Assembly: GCA_020636075.1 (NCBI GenBank)
Contig: JACJYO010000006.1
Location: forward strand, 62,001 to 126,000
Reading direction: 5' to 3'
Length of the DNA: 64,000 nt
Origin: Lewinellaceae bacterium
Lineage (GTDB): Bacteria > Bacteroidota > Bacteroidia > Chitinophagales > Saprospiraceae
A program made the position numbers and the translations under genes. Under the pieces are notes generated by a model. That model was not told the origin of the DNA, did no database searches, and saw nothing but the letters and a program-made list of their open reading frames with translations. The first letter of the stretch is position 1. Each line of letters begins with the position of its first letter. This document shows, in pieces, positions 34,731-44,050 of the stretch.

Positions 34731-35587
34731 TACAGTAAGGCCAGCAGGTATTCCCCATACCCGCTTTTCAAATATTTTTGGCCCAGGCGCTCGAGTTGTG
34801 CATCGTCGATAAACTTCATTTCCCAGGCTACTTCTTCGACGCAACCAATTTTCAGCCCCTGCCGGTCTTCAATAGCCTGTACAAACTGGCCGGCTTGCAT
34901 GAGTGATTCGTGGGTGCCGGTATCAAGCCAGGCATACCCGCGGCCCATTACTCGTACCATGAGATTGCCCTGTTCGAGGTACCAGCGGTTTACATCGGTG
35001 ATCTCGTACTCGCCGCGGGCACTGGGTTTGAGGTTTTTGGCAACGTCCAAAATGGAGTTGTCGTAAAAATACAGTCCAGGTACGGCGAAATGACTTTTGG
35101 GCTTTGCCGGTTTTTCTTCAATGCTTAGGGCCCGGTTGTCGGCGTCGAATTCCACAACACCGTAGCGTTCCGGGTCGGCTACCTGGTAGGCAAAAATGAT
35201 CCCACCCTCCGGATCCACGCAGGAGCGCATCAACGGGCCGAGGCCGGCACCATAAAAAATATTATCACCCAGGATGAGCGATGCTGAATCGTTGCCTATA
35301 AAGTCGGCGCCAAGCACGAATGCTTGTGCCAGGCCGTTGGGCACGTGCTGGGCAACGTAGGAGAAGTTCATGCCCAGTGCACTGCCATCGCCAAGGAGAT
35401 GCTCGAATTTGGGCAAATCTTGCGGTGTTGAAATAATGAGCACATCGCGTATACCGGCCAGCATCAGTGTGCTGAGCGGGTAGTAGATCATGGGTTTGTC
35501 GTACACCGGCATGAGCTGTTTGCTCACGGCGAGGGTAAGGGGGTATAGTCGGGTGCCGAGTCCACCGGCGAGTATGATTCCTTTCAA
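34730..35587 (-). CDS. rmlA: Glucose-1-phosphate thymidylyltransferase
   Basis: Makes dTDP-glucose from glucose-1-phosphate and dTTP, the first step toward dTDP-rhamnose and other surface sugars. 285 residues, the usual length. The nucleotide-binding signature GGLGTRLYPLTLAVSKQLMPV is at the N-terminus, followed by YDKPMIYYPLSTLMLAGIRD, LILGDNIFYG, and IEEKPAKPKSHFAVPGLYFYD. No other rml genes are adjacent. It lies downstream of infB but behind a very strong terminator, so it is independent. Confidence 0.96.
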   Translation of the reverse strand: MKGIILAGGLGTRLYPLTLAVSKQLMPVYDKPMIYYPLSTLMLAGIRDVLIISTPQDLPKFEHLLGDGSALGMNFSYVAQHVPNGLAQAFVLGADFIGNDSASLILGDNIFYGAGLGPLMRSCVDPEGGIIFAYQVADPERYGVVEFDADNRALSIEEKPAKPKSHFAVPGLYFYDNSILDVAKNLKPSARGEYEITDVNRWYLEQGNLMVRVMGRGYAWLDTGTHESLMQAGQFVQAIEDRQGLKIGCVEEVAWEMKFIDDAQLERLGQKYLKSGYGEYLLALL

Positions 35588-35760
35588 GTTAAATCAGGTT
35601 ACTGGTTAGCGAGTTGGAGGGTTACGGGTCTTTAGCAAAAAAAATGCCTTGCTTGGCGGAGGCTTGTTTTTTATTGAAAACTTTACAAAAGCGGTGCAAA
35701 AATAGGCTTATTCAGGCCAAGTGGAAAAGCCATACAAATGCGGCGGGATTGATTTCATAA

Positions 35761-35794
35761 AAAAACAGGCATGCCGCGCGGCATGCCTGTTTTT
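35761..35794 (-). terminator. Perfect palindromic terminator after infB
   Basis: AAAAACAGGCATGCC-GCGC-GGCATGCCTGTTTTT is fully self-complementary over 34 nt, 20 bases after the infB stop. It would work in both directions and mainly ends the rimP-nusA-infB transcript. Confidence 0.85.
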
Positions 35795-35814
35795 GCAAAA
35801 AAAGCAAATCACAC

Positions 35815-38712
35815 TTACAACGTCGCTTTCACCTCATTGATCACATACGACTCGATCACGTCGCCGACCTTGATGTCGTTGAAGTTGCGAATAGTCATAC
35901 CGCATTCCAGGCTGGAGCGCACTTCTTTTGCGTCTTCCTTGAAGCGTTTCAGCGAGGAGAGTTCGGCGTGTTGCCCTTCGTTGACCGGGTAGATCACGAT
36001 ACCGTCGCGGATGACCCGCACGTAGTGGTTGCGGTTGATTTTGCCTTCCTGCACATAGCAGCCGGCCACTGTGCCCACCTTGGAAATCTTGAACACATCG
36101 CGTACTTCGGCCTGCCCCATGATTTCCTCCTCTTTGGTTGGCTCAAGCATGCCTTCCATGGCGGATTTGACTTTTTCAATCGCTTCGTAAATGATGGAAT
36201 AGAGGCGAATATCCACGCCCTCTTTTTCGGCCAGTTTGCGTGCCGTGATGGAGGGGCGTACCTGGAAGCCGATGATAATGGCATCGGATGCGGAGGCAAG
36301 CATGACGTCGCTGTCGACAATTTGACCGACGGCTTTGTGTATGACGTTGACCTGGATTTTTTCCATCGAGAGTTTAATGAGCGAGTCGCTCAAGGCTTCG
36401 ATAGAACCATCCACGTCGCCTTTAACGATCAGGTTGAGTTCCTTAAAGTTGCCCAGTGCCAAACGACGGCCAATCTCTTCGAGGCTGATCCGTTTGTTGG
36501 CGCGGTTGGATTGTTCGCGAATAATTTGCGCGCGCCGGGTGGCGATATCACGAGCCTCCGATTCAGTAGCTGTTTCCTTGATCTTTTCACCGGCCTGCGG
36601 TGCACCGGACAAGCCAAGTACCAGCACCGGGGTGGCGGGGCCAGCGTGTTTGATGCGTTTGCCGCGCTCGTTGAACATGGCTTTTACCTTGCCTGAAAAT
36701 TCGCCGGCGATCATCGGGTCGCCTTCGTCGAGTGTGCCGTTTTCGACAAGGATTTTGGCAACATAACCGCGTCCTTTATCGAGAGAGGCTTCCAGTACCG
36801 TACCAATCGCCCGGCGGGTGGGATTGGCTTTGAGGTCGAGAATTTCAGCTTCCAGCAAGACTTTTTCGAGCAACTTGTCGACGTTGAGGCCTGTTTTAGC
36901 TGAAATGTCCTGGCTTTGGAATTTGCCGCCCCATTCTTCTACAAGGAGATTCATTTGCGCCAGCGAATTTTTAATCCGATCGGGGTCGGCGCCGTCTTTG
37001 TCCACTTTGTTAATGGCAAAAACAATCGGTACCCCGGCTGCTTGGGCGTGGCTGATGGCTTCCTTGGTTTGGGGCATGATGTTGTCGTCGGCAGCAATTA
37101 CGATGATTGCAATGTCGGTCACCTTGGCGCCCCGTGCACGCATGGCCGTAAAGGCTTCGTGACCCGGAGTATCGAGAAAGGTGATTTTTTTGGTTTCATC
37201 ATTATCGCTGACTACCACTTCATATGCTCCGATGTGCTGTGTGATACCCCCGGCTTCACCTTCGGCAACATTAGCTTTTCTGATGTAGTCCAGCAGCGAG
37301 GTTTTACCGTGGTCTACGTGACCCATTACGGTTACTATCGGTTGGCGTGAAACGAGGTCCTTTGGATCGTCGATTTCCTCTTCCACCACCTCAACCTGTT
37401 CTTCTGCACTGATAAATTCAACTTCAAAGCCAAATTCGCTGGAAACCACCTCGATGATCTCGGCGTCGAGCCGCTGATTGATCGACACAAAAATGCCGAG
37501 CGACATACAGGCTTTGATCACGTCGGATGGGCTAACGTTCATAAGCGATGCCAGATCGGATACCGAGATAAACTCAGTAACCAGCAGCTTCTGATCCGTT
37601 TCGGCCAATTCGGCCTGCTCAGCCCGCTCGCGCATGTTTTCCCGTTTGTCACGGCGAATTTTTTGGCGTTTACGGCTTGCGCCGGCGCCCATGCGGCTCA
37701 TGGTTTTACGAATTTGATCTTCGATCTCTTTTTGGGAGACTTCTTTCTGCTCGGTATTGCGGCCGCGGCCTTTTTTATCACCCTGGTTGCTGGTCAATGA
37801 AGCCTGAATTGCGGCTGCAGTGATAGGCTGTTGTACCTTTTTGCGTTTGCGTTTACGCCGGCTATCCGAATCATTGGCATTTCCCTGGCGTTCCTGCTGG
37901 CCCTGGCTGCCGCCCTGGTTACCACCCTGACCACCTTTGCCATCACGTCCTTTCCCCTTATCGCGGGATGGTTTGCCTTTATCCGCGGATTCCTTTTTCT
38001 TTTGTTCCAAATTCACTTTGCCCAAAATTTTCAGGCCACGTAGTTGGGGTGAATCGGCGCGGTAAAATTCGGAATCTTCTGAAGCGACTTCAGGCGCTGG
38101 GGCATCCGGTTCGGCACTGGCAGGCGCCATAGGCTCGGGTGCCTTGCTTTCCTGTGGCGCAGCGGTTCCTTTTTCTTCTACTTCTTCTTTCTTGGAAGGT
38201 GGTGTTGGCTTCGTTTCTTCGGGCGCTTCAGGTGTTTCAGCGCTGACTTTGGGTGTTTTTTCTTCCTCCGGAGCTGGTTTTTCAGTTTTTGCCGGTTTGT
38301 TCAGCGCATCCAGATCTACCTTGCCAACTACGCGCAACGCCGGCCGTTCCCGTTTAACCAATTCAGGCTCAGTCGCCTCTTTTTTAGGTTGGGGTTCCGG
38401 TTGTACCTCTTCCTTGGGCGCCGGCGGCCTTGCCGGGGGAATCGTGGAAGGGGTATCCGGGCCTGCGCTGGAAGAAGGTGCAGAGGTTGTAACTGGTTCC
38501 TTTTTAAGTACGGGACGGGCCAGTTTATCCGCCTCTTGTTTGATAGCCATATCACCCTGGAACTCCTTTTGAAGGACGTCCAGCATCTCATCGGTTATCT
38601 CAGCCGTGGGTTTGTCTTCCACTTCGGAGAAGCCATTGTCGCGCAATGTTTCTACGATGGTGTGCAAACCGACGTTAAAGTTTTTGGCTACCTTAATTAA
38701 TTTTAATGCCAT
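35815..38712 (-). CDS. infB: Translation initiation factor IF-2
   Basis: Positions fMet-tRNA on the 30S subunit. 965 residues from MALKLIKVAKNFNVG; an upstream start 27 codons earlier is not conserved. The IF2_N helix region (residues 1-60) is followed by a very long Pro/Glu/Lys-rich linker and a Gly/Gln/Arg-rich segment (GGQGGNQGGSQGQQ). The GTPase domain has G1 GHVDHGKTSLLDYIRK, DTPGHEAFT and NKVDKDGADP. The C-terminal beta-barrels include GYVAKILVENGTL and the fMet-binding region GCYVQEGKINRNHYVRVIRD. Last gene of the rimP-nusA-infB operon; a palindromic terminator follows. Confidence 0.98.
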   Translation of the reverse strand: MALKLIKVAKNFNVGLHTIVETLRDNGFSEVEDKPTAEITDEMLDVLQKEFQGDMAIKQEADKLARPVLKKEPVTTSAPSSSAGPDTPSTIPPARPPAPKEEVQPEPQPKKEATEPELVKRERPALRVVGKVDLDALNKPAKTEKPAPEEEKTPKVSAETPEAPEETKPTPPSKKEEVEEKGTAAPQESKAPEPMAPASAEPDAPAPEVASEDSEFYRADSPQLRGLKILGKVNLEQKKKESADKGKPSRDKGKGRDGKGGQGGNQGGSQGQQERQGNANDSDSRRKRKRKKVQQPITAAAIQASLTSNQGDKKGRGRNTEQKEVSQKEIEDQIRKTMSRMGAGASRKRQKIRRDKRENMRERAEQAELAETDQKLLVTEFISVSDLASLMNVSPSDVIKACMSLGIFVSINQRLDAEIIEVVSSEFGFEVEFISAEEQVEVVEEEIDDPKDLVSRQPIVTVMGHVDHGKTSLLDYIRKANVAEGEAGGITQHIGAYEVVVSDNDETKKITFLDTPGHEAFTAMRARGAKVTDIAIIVIAADDNIMPQTKEAISHAQAAGVPIVFAINKVDKDGADPDRIKNSLAQMNLLVEEWGGKFQSQDISAKTGLNVDKLLEKVLLEAEILDLKANPTRRAIGTVLEASLDKGRGYVAKILVENGTLDEGDPMIAGEFSGKVKAMFNERGKRIKHAGPATPVLVLGLSGAPQAGEKIKETATESEARDIATRRAQIIREQSNRANKRISLEEIGRRLALGNFKELNLIVKGDVDGSIEALSDSLIKLSMEKIQVNVIHKAVGQIVDSDVMLASASDAIIIGFQVRPSITARKLAEKEGVDIRLYSIIYEAIEKVKSAMEGMLEPTKEEEIMGQAEVRDVFKISKVGTVAGCYVQEGKINRNHYVRVIRDGIVIYPVNEGQHAELSSLKRFKEDAKEVRSSLECGMTIRNFNDIKVGDVIESYVINEVKATL

Positions 38713-38862
38713 GCAGCGTTTTTTCCTGCTAATTGAAAAATTTGATGTACTCCGGTTGTTTCGTTTGGGGGCTGATGCCCCTGAAAATATCAAAGAATTG
38801 AGAAGGCCTGAAAAATTTAAGTTGTTAAAAAACGGTGCAAAGGTACGATATATCGCCGGAAG

Positions 38863-40113
38863 TTATCCGTTGTTCTCTTCAAACTCCGCGGCCAGAATCG
38901 CTAAAACCTCTTTAATTGTTTCTTCCTCCAGGTCGCTACGGCGGAGGAGTTCTTCAGGACTGAGTTCCAATACCTGACGGGCAGTATCGCAGCCAATATT
39001 CTTAAGTGCTTCGATTACCCAAGGATCGATTTCATCGCTGAATTCCTCAATATCCACGTCATCAATCTCAAATTCCTGCTGGTTGTTGCGGTAAACATCG
39101 ATTTCGTAGCCGGTCAGTTTCGTAGCCAGTTTGATGTTAGAGCCGCTCTTGCCAATTGCCAGGCTTACCTGATCGGCATCGAGGTAAACAGAGGCGCGGT
39201 GCCGCTCCTCGTCGATATCGATCGTTGTAATTTTTGCCGGTGTAAGGCTACGCTGGATGTACAGCGGTATATTGTTGGTATAGTTGATAATGTCGATGTT
39301 TTCGTTGCGCAACTCACGGACAATACCGTGGATGCGGCTGCCTTTCATCCCAACGCAAGCGCCCACCGGATCAATGCGGTCGTCATGGCTTTCCACAGCC
39401 ACTTTGGCGCGTTCGCCCGGCAAGCGAACGATATTTTTGATCTCAATGATACCATCTTCAATTTCAGGCACTTCGGCTTCCATCAGTTTAGCCAGGAAGC
39501 TCGGATCGGTGCGGCTGATCATGATGTAGGGCGTGTTGTTGCGCATGTCCACCTTTTTGATGATGCCGCGCACCATATCGCCTTTGCGGAAATAATCCCC
39601 TTTGATCATCTCGGTACGTGGCAGCACCATTTCATTGCCGGTGTTGTCGTCGAGCACCAGGATTTCTTTTTTCATGATCTGGTTGACCTCGCCGGTCACC
39701 ACAAAGCCCACCATTTCGGTGTATTTGCGGTAGATCTCGTCTTTTTCCAGTTCCATGATCCGCGAAACGAGTGTTTGGCGGGCAGCCATAATGGCGCGGC
39801 GGCCAAAGTCGTCGATTTCGAGCTGTTCGTAGCATTCGTCGCCTACATCGAGGTTTTCATCAATCTGGCGTGCTTCGGTTTCGCTTACCTGCGCACTTTC
39901 ATCGGTTACCTCGCCGTCTTGAACCACTTCACGTACCCGCCAGATTTCCAGGTCACCGGTGGTGGTATTTACGATGACGTCAAAGTTTTCATCAGAGGTG
40001 AATTTTTTCTTAATGAGTGTGCGGAATACGTCTTCCAACACACGCACCATCGTCGGGCGGTCTATATTTTTCCCGGATTTAAATTCGGAAAAGACTTCAA
40101 CTAAGTTGACCAT
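38863..40113 (-). CDS. nusA: Transcription termination/antitermination factor NusA
   Basis: Binds RNA polymerase and modulates pausing. 416 residues from MVNLVEVFSEFKSGK. The N-terminal polymerase-binding domain is followed by the S1 domain (GFVTGEVNQIMKKEILVL) and the KH domains (VGACVGMKGSRIHGIVRELRN and LAIGKSGSNIKLATKLTG). A short C-terminal extension carries acidic residues (DEIDPWVIEALKNIGCDTA). It lies 68 bases after rimP and 150 bases before infB, as in most bacteria. A weak internal -7 box (complement 38838-38845) precedes infB. Confidence 0.97.
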   Translation of the reverse strand: MVNLVEVFSEFKSGKNIDRPTMVRVLEDVFRTLIKKKFTSDENFDVIVNTTTGDLEIWRVREVVQDGEVTDESAQVSETEARQIDENLDVGDECYEQLEIDDFGRRAIMAARQTLVSRIMELEKDEIYRKYTEMVGFVVTGEVNQIMKKEILVLDDNTGNEMVLPRTEMIKGDYFRKGDMVRGIIKKVDMRNNTPYIMISRTDPSFLAKLMEAEVPEIEDGIIEIKNIVRLPGERAKVAVESHDDRIDPVGACVGMKGSRIHGIVRELRNENIDIINYTNNIPLYIQRSLTPAKITTIDIDEERHRASVYLDADQVSLAIGKSGSNIKLATKLTGYEIDVYRNNQQEFEIDDVDIEEFSDEIDPWVIEALKNIGCDTARQVLELSPEELLRRSDLEEETIKEVLAILAAEFEENNG

Positions 40114-40181
40114 TGTGAAGATTTGTTTATCCGCCGGTATCATGCGCAGCCGGCGTTCTTTTTTTAAAAATTAGTTATTGC

Positions 40182-40661
40182 TCAAAATGCCGCTTTGATC
40201 ACGGCTTTTTCTATTTGATCGAAGGTAAAGGCCTTTTCCACGTCCATCTGCACCTTCTTTTTTCCTTGTTTTTCCGTTACATTTTGCATCAATATCACCT
40301 GGTTGTCATCGACAGCATGCAGGGTGCCTTTTTCGGTGCTGCCGTCTTTCAGGGTGATCGCGGCTTTCCGCCCGATATTGTTGCGGTACTGCCGCAGAAA
40401 CTTGAGCGGGCGACCAATACCCGGGCTACTCACTTCCAGCACGTATTTCGGCCCCAGCCAGTTGTTGGCATCCAGGTAGCTTTCCAAATGCCGGCTAATC
40501 TTCTGGCATTTTTCAAAAGTCATTCCTGTGTCACTATCGAGAAATACAGCAAGCCGGTTACCGGGCTTTAATTCAATATCTACGGTGAAGCAATCCGAAA
40601 ACGCCGTATCGGTGGTAAATTTTTCTTCCAGCAACTGGGTGATGCGTTCGGTCAATTCCAT
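40182..40661 (-). CDS. rimP: Ribosome maturation factor RimP
   Basis: Needed for 30S subunit maturation. 159 residues from MELTERITQLLEEKF; the longer frame upstream would run through the promoter and leader. Conserved blocks are CQKISRHLESYLD, YVLEVSSPGIGRPL and FLRQYRNNIGRKAAITL, with an SH3-like C-terminal domain. First gene of the rimP-nusA-infB operon. The leader of about 95 nt contains a terminator-like hairpin. Confidence 0.95.
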   Translation of the reverse strand: MELTERITQLLEEKFTTDTAFSDCFTVDIELKPGNRLAVFLDSDTGMTFEKCQKISRHLESYLDANNWLGPKYVLEVSSPGIGRPLKFLRQYRNNIGRKAAITLKDGSTEKGTLHAVDDNQVILMQNVTEKQGKKKVQMDVEKAFTFDQIEKAVIKAAF

Positions 40662-40703
40662 AAAAACAATGGCCAAAGAACAGTTGGATCGGGATGACTG
40701 GCG

Positions 40704-40735
40704 TATAAATAAAAGAGGGAACCGCCGGCTCCCTC
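40704..40735 (-). terminator. Terminator-like hairpin in the rimP leader (possible attenuator)
   Basis: Read on the minus strand: GAGGGAGCC, loop GGC, GGTTCCCTC (one G-T pair), then TTTTATTTAT. It lies about 22 nt after the predicted transcription start and 43 nt before the rimP ATG. In other bacteria NusA controls its own operon through leader termination; a similar role here is inference. Confidence 0.6.
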
Positions 40736-40762
40736 TCGTATTAGTCAATCGTCTTGATGCCG

Positions 40763-40794
40763 CAAAGGTACAATGAAATTCAATGCGCGCCAAA
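40763..40794 (-). promoter_or_regulatory. Promoter of the rimP-nusA-infB operon
   Basis: On the minus strand TTTG (complement 40791-40794), a 20-nt spacer, and TACCTTTG (complement 40763-40770) fit the phylum's -33/-7 consensus exactly. It overlaps no gene and points at rimP. Confidence 0.75.
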
Positions 40795-40824
40795 TGTTTT
40801 GTTTGAATTACCAGCAATATGGCG

Positions 40825-41220
40825 CTACATTTTTTCTTCCAGATCGCGCAACAGCAACCGCAGCGCACCAGCCGACAAGAATATCTCCACCAGGCTGATT
40901 ATCAGGGAAACAATCATAAGCAATAAACTGAAGGCGAATAATATTTTGGCCCAAAGCTGGTAGTTTTCGTATACCAGAAACATCGTGATCACACAAGTCA
41001 GGATACTTGCCACCCCCGTAACCTGCATCCATCGGATTAACATGAGCCGGCGGCGCAGGTTTGATATTTGGGCGATCAGGCTGATATGCTGGTTGTTTTC
41101 ATAGTCCGAATAGAGTTTCCGGATCAGGTTGGCAATCGCCAAAAACTTGTTGGTATAGGCCAGCATAAGCAGCGAAACAGCCGGGAAAAGCAGGGCAGGG
41201 GTTTGGATGCTGAGTTCCAT
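40825..41220 (-). CDS. DUF2721-family membrane protein
   Basis: 131 residues with three hydrophobic helices (about 7-27, 66-86, 92-116). The sequence SIQTPALLFPAVSLLMLAYT at the N-terminus and LAIANLIRKLYSDYENN followed by RRRLMLIRWMQ are characteristic of DUF2721 proteins. Function unknown. It is located between the rimP promoter and a divergent tRNA promoter. Confidence 0.85.
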   Translation of the reverse strand: MELSIQTPALLFPAVSLLMLAYTNKFLAIANLIRKLYSDYENNQHISLIAQISNLRRRLMLIRWMQVTGVASILTCVITMFLVYENYQLWAKILFAFSLLLMIVSLIISLVEIFLSAGALRLLLRDLEEKM

Positions 41221-41296
41221 ATAAATTTTTGTGCAAAAATACGCGGCGGGCGGAATTCGGGCTTGCGCCAGAAAATCAAAAAAACACTTTAAAAAT

Positions 41297-41329
41297 ACTT
41301 GTTCGTTTTCGGCATGCGACTGTATCTTT
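41297..41329 (+). promoter_or_regulatory. Promoter of the tRNA-Thr/tRNA-Pro unit
   Basis: CTTG at 41297-41300 (one mismatch to TTTG), a 21-nt spacer and TATCTTTG at 41322-41329. The tRNA-Thr starts 77 bases after the -7 box. Confidence 0.6.
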
Positions 41330-41405
41330 GCCGCCGCTTTAAACGAAAAGCCTTGCGTTGGTTAACTTGGCATATATGTTGCCTTGCTTTCAAACGGGTT
41401 AAAAA

Positions 41406-41477
41406 GCCAGATTAGCTCAGCGGTAGAGCAGCTGATTCGTAATCAGCAGGTCGTGGGTTCAAATCCCATGTCTGGCT
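41406..41477 (+). tRNA. tRNA-Thr (anticodon CGT)
   Basis: The acceptor stem GCCAGAT pairs with GTCTGGC, the D-stem is GCTC/GAGC, and the anticodon stem GCTGA/TCAGC closes the loop TTCGTAA with anticodon CGT, which reads ACG. The T-arm is GTGGG-TTCAAAT-CCCAT. CCA is not encoded. 72 nt, all stems complete. Confidence 0.95.
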
Positions 41478-41566
41478 CTATTTGATTACGGAGTGCGGAT
41501 TACGGAGTGCGGAATGTTTTGATTCCGCGCAGTTTTATGAACCGTTTTTTGTACTCTATTTGAGTG

Positions 41567-41640
41567 CGGGATGTAGCGCAGCCCGGTAGCGCGCGTCGTT
41601 CGGGACGACGAGGTCGCTGGTTCGAATCCAGTCATCCCGA
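41567..41640 (+). tRNA. tRNA-Pro (anticodon CGG)
   Basis: The acceptor CGGGATG pairs with CATCCCG, discriminator A; the D-arm is GCGC-AGCCCGGTA-GCGC; the anticodon stem CGTCG/CGACG has loop TTCGGGA and anticodon CGG, reading CCG. The T-arm is GCTGG-TTCGAAT-CCAGT. The C1-G72 pair is characteristic of bacterial tRNA-Pro. 89 bases after tRNA-Thr, same transcript likely. Confidence 0.95.
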
Positions 41641-41642
41641 CT

Positions 41643-41673
41643 AAAAGGTCACCCATTTGTGGTGGCCTTTTTT
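41643..41673 (+). terminator. Intrinsic terminator after tRNA-Pro
   Basis: AAAAGGTCACC ... GGTGGCCTTTTTT, one G-T pair, loop CATTTGT-like, with a T-run. It ends the tRNA transcript. Confidence 0.75.
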
Positions 41674-41781
41674 CGTTTTCAGCATTCAATGGGTATGCTA
41701 TTGGTAGGTTTTACTGGTCCACAAACTCCACCCGTTATTTAGGCGGTTTTCTCCAACCCCAATTTTTGCCTTCAATCAAAA

Positions 41782-42411
41782 TCACAATACCGGGCGGGTA
41801 CGTACTTTTTGAAAAACATAACACATTTCCACCGCTATCTGCCGGCAACGCGCATCGTACACCGCCGTTTCCTCGGGCGAATCGTCGGCAGCCTTTGGGT
41901 CGTCGTACATCACTGAAAACCGTTTTTCTGCACCTGGCACATAGGGGCAGTTGGCTTCTGCCTGCGCACAAGTCATGACGGCCGCGAATCCCTCCAGAGG
42001 GTTAGGCGCCTGATCAAACACTTTTGAGAACGCTGCAATTGGGTTCACACCATCGGCATAGCGCAGCAGGTACACCGGGTTTTCACCGCCGGTAATGGCC
42101 TGTGCTTCCACACCCGCCCGTTCCAGGGCTTCTACCGTTCGCGGGTTGCAGGCGGTGGTTTCGGTGCCTCCGGAAAAACAATCCACCGACTCAATACCGA
42201 AATACTGCGCGGCTATTTGTGCCCAAACCTGTCCGAAGTGGCTCCGCCTTGAATTATGGGTGCAAATAAAAATCAGCTTGACGGGAAGGCCGGCGTTCTG
42301 CTTTTCCCAAATGTATGTTGCCAAGGCATCCAACGCGGGCTTTCGATCAGCGGGAATTGTTTGCGGATCGGGAAGGGATGTTAAATAGTGGTGTAGTTTG
42401 GACAAAAGCAT
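41782..42411 (-). CDS. Low-molecular-weight protein-tyrosine phosphatase / arsenate-reductase-like
   Basis: 209 residues. The phosphate-binding loop is LIFICTHNSRRSHFGQVWA, i.e. CTHNSRRS, the form found in arsenate-reductase-like phosphatases of Bacteroidota. A further FAAVMTCAQAEANCPYVPGAEKR with two Cys is typical of this subgroup, and the acidic residue that follows (YDDPKAADDS) may be the general acid. The substrate (phosphotyrosine or arsenate) cannot be decided. No arsenic-resistance genes are adjacent. It lies downstream of the MocR gene on the same strand. Confidence 0.85.
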   Translation of the reverse strand: MLLSKLHHYLTSLPDPQTIPADRKPALDALATYIWEKQNAGLPVKLIFICTHNSRRSHFGQVWAQIAAQYFGIESVDCFSGGTETTACNPRTVEALERAGVEAQAITGGENPVYLLRYADGVNPIAAFSKVFDQAPNPLEGFAAVMTCAQAEANCPYVPGAEKRFSVMYDDPKAADDSPEETAVYDARCRQIAVEMCYVFQKVRTRPVL

Positions 42412-42522
42412 GCTTCAAAAAATAGAAATTATGGAAGGCAAAAGTAGGGTAGGGGAGCCGTGTTTTGCATTAAATCTGACAGCGAAACCGCGCACAGCCA
42501 AATAGGAATTACAGCGTAACCT

Positions 42523-43959
42523 TTACGGCTTTGCCAATTCCCGCACCAACTTCCCCAGTGTTTTCAAACTCCCTTCGATCTCCGGGGTAAACGGATTGCC
42601 GAAACCCAGGCGCAGGTGATTCCGGAAACAGCCGCCGGTACTGAACAACCGCCCTGGGGCGATGCTGATCTGGTGTTGCCGGGCGCGATGGTACAACGCA
42701 AACGAATCGACGGATTCGGGCAACTCCAGCCAAAGCACATAGCCTCCCTGAGGTTGTGAAACACGCGTGTCGGCCGGGAAATAGGCCTCAATGGCCTGCC
42801 AATACCGAAGGCACTGGGTGTGCAAGGCTTTGCGCAGATGGCGCAGGTGCAGGTCGAAACGCCCGTTGGTGCAAAACCGGGCAATGGCAGCCTGGGTTGG
42901 CGAAGCCGAGGTAATGCACTGGGTCAGTTTGCATTGCAGCACCTGTGCACGGAATCGTCCGGGCATGCACCAGCCGATGCGGTACCCGGGCGCCAGCGAC
43001 TTTGACATCGACGAGCAGTACAAAACCAGGCCCTCAGTGTCGTAACTCTTACAGGTGCGCGGCCGTGTTTTCCCAAAATACATTTCGCCGTAGATGTCGT
43101 CTTCCACTAGCGGTATCTCCTGCTCTGCCAGCATGCTTACCAGTGCCTGTTTGTGTGTATCGGGCATGAGACTGCCCAGCGGATTGTTGAAACTGGGGAC
43201 AAAAAGTGCTGCCGCAAATTGTTTTTTAGCACTGGCATTTCTTAAAAAGTCGAGGTCGGGTCCGATGATCGGGTCGGTTGGTACTTCGAGTGCGCGTAAG
43301 CCCAGGTTTTTCAGCAAGCCAAAAATGCCGAAATAGGTGGGGCGCTCAATGGCAACCGTGTCGCCCGGACGAGTAACCGACCGTAAACAAAAACTGAGGG
43401 CTTCCATACAGCCTTGGGTGACCACTACATCATCGGCAGTGCAGGCGCCTCCCCAATTGAAGGCCAGGCGGGCAAGTTGCTGGCGTAATTCGGTATTGCC
43501 TTGAATGTTTTCGTAATGCAAACAACTGGTTGGACTGCTGCGCAGGGCTTCCACCATACACTTGTTCAGTTTTGCCGCAGGCAACAATTCATACCCGGGC
43601 GCAGCCAGGGACAACTGCACGACACCGGCTTCCGACAAATTGGCGTACACCGTCGCGATCATCTCGTCGACCGACATACCCTCCGGCGGGGCGGGAAGCC
43701 GGGGTGTTCGAGGTGGCGGGGCGGCGTGCCGGGGCCGGAAGCGGACGTAATAGCCCGATTTGGGCCGCGCTTCAATCAAGCCTTTGCTTTCCAGCGCAGC
43801 GTAGGCTTTGAATGCCGTACTCAAACTCACGCCTTGTTCTTCGCTCAGCGCGCGCACGGAGGGTAGCTTATCCCCCGTTTTCCAAACGCCATTCTCCACC
43901 ATGGCCTCGAGACGTTCGGCTACCTGGTTGTACAAAAAATCGTCGCTGACACTGGTCAT
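42523..43959 (-). CDS. MocR-type PLP-dependent GntR-family transcription regulator
   Basis: 478 residues. Residues 1-75 are a GntR winged helix (VAERLEAMVENGVWKTGDKLP, then VRALSEEQGVSLSTAFKAYA). After a Pro-rich linker (PPPRTPRLPAPPE) comes a fold-type I aminotransferase domain with VPSFNNPLGSLMPD, LVEDDIYGEMYFGK and the PLP-lysine motif CSSMSKSLAPGYRIGW. MocR regulators usually control a divergent gene linked to amino-acid or vitamin B6 metabolism. Here that neighbour is the GNAT/branched-chain aminotransferase fusion, 152 bases away. The effector is unknown. Confidence 0.93.
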   Translation of the reverse strand: MTSVSDDFLYNQVAERLEAMVENGVWKTGDKLPSVRALSEEQGVSLSTAFKAYAALESKGLIEARPKSGYYVRFRPRHAAPPPRTPRLPAPPEGMSVDEMIATVYANLSEAGVVQLSLAAPGYELLPAAKLNKCMVEALRSSPTSCLHYENIQGNTELRQQLARLAFNWGGACTADDVVVTQGCMEALSFCLRSVTRPGDTVAIERPTYFGIFGLLKNLGLRALEVPTDPIIGPDLDFLRNASAKKQFAAALFVPSFNNPLGSLMPDTHKQALVSMLAEQEIPLVEDDIYGEMYFGKTRPRTCKSYDTEGLVLYCSSMSKSLAPGYRIGWCMPGRFRAQVLQCKLTQCITSASPTQAAIARFCTNGRFDLHLRHLRKALHTQCLRYWQAIEAYFPADTRVSQPQGGYVLWLELPESVDSFALYHRARQHQISIAPGRLFSTGGCFRNHLRLGFGNPFTPEIEGSLKTLGKLVRELAKP

Positions 43960-44050
43960 CTGTTATGCTTTGTTTTTAAAAAACTGAATCTGTTTTTTGC
44001 TAAAACAAAGGTAGCATCTTTGTCGGGAAATTAAAATGGAGTGGATGCCT

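Noticed and set aside
41735..41971. 78-codon frame overlapping the phosphatase gene
   Set aside because: Same strand, other frame; the phosphatase frame has the CTHNSRRS motif and full length.
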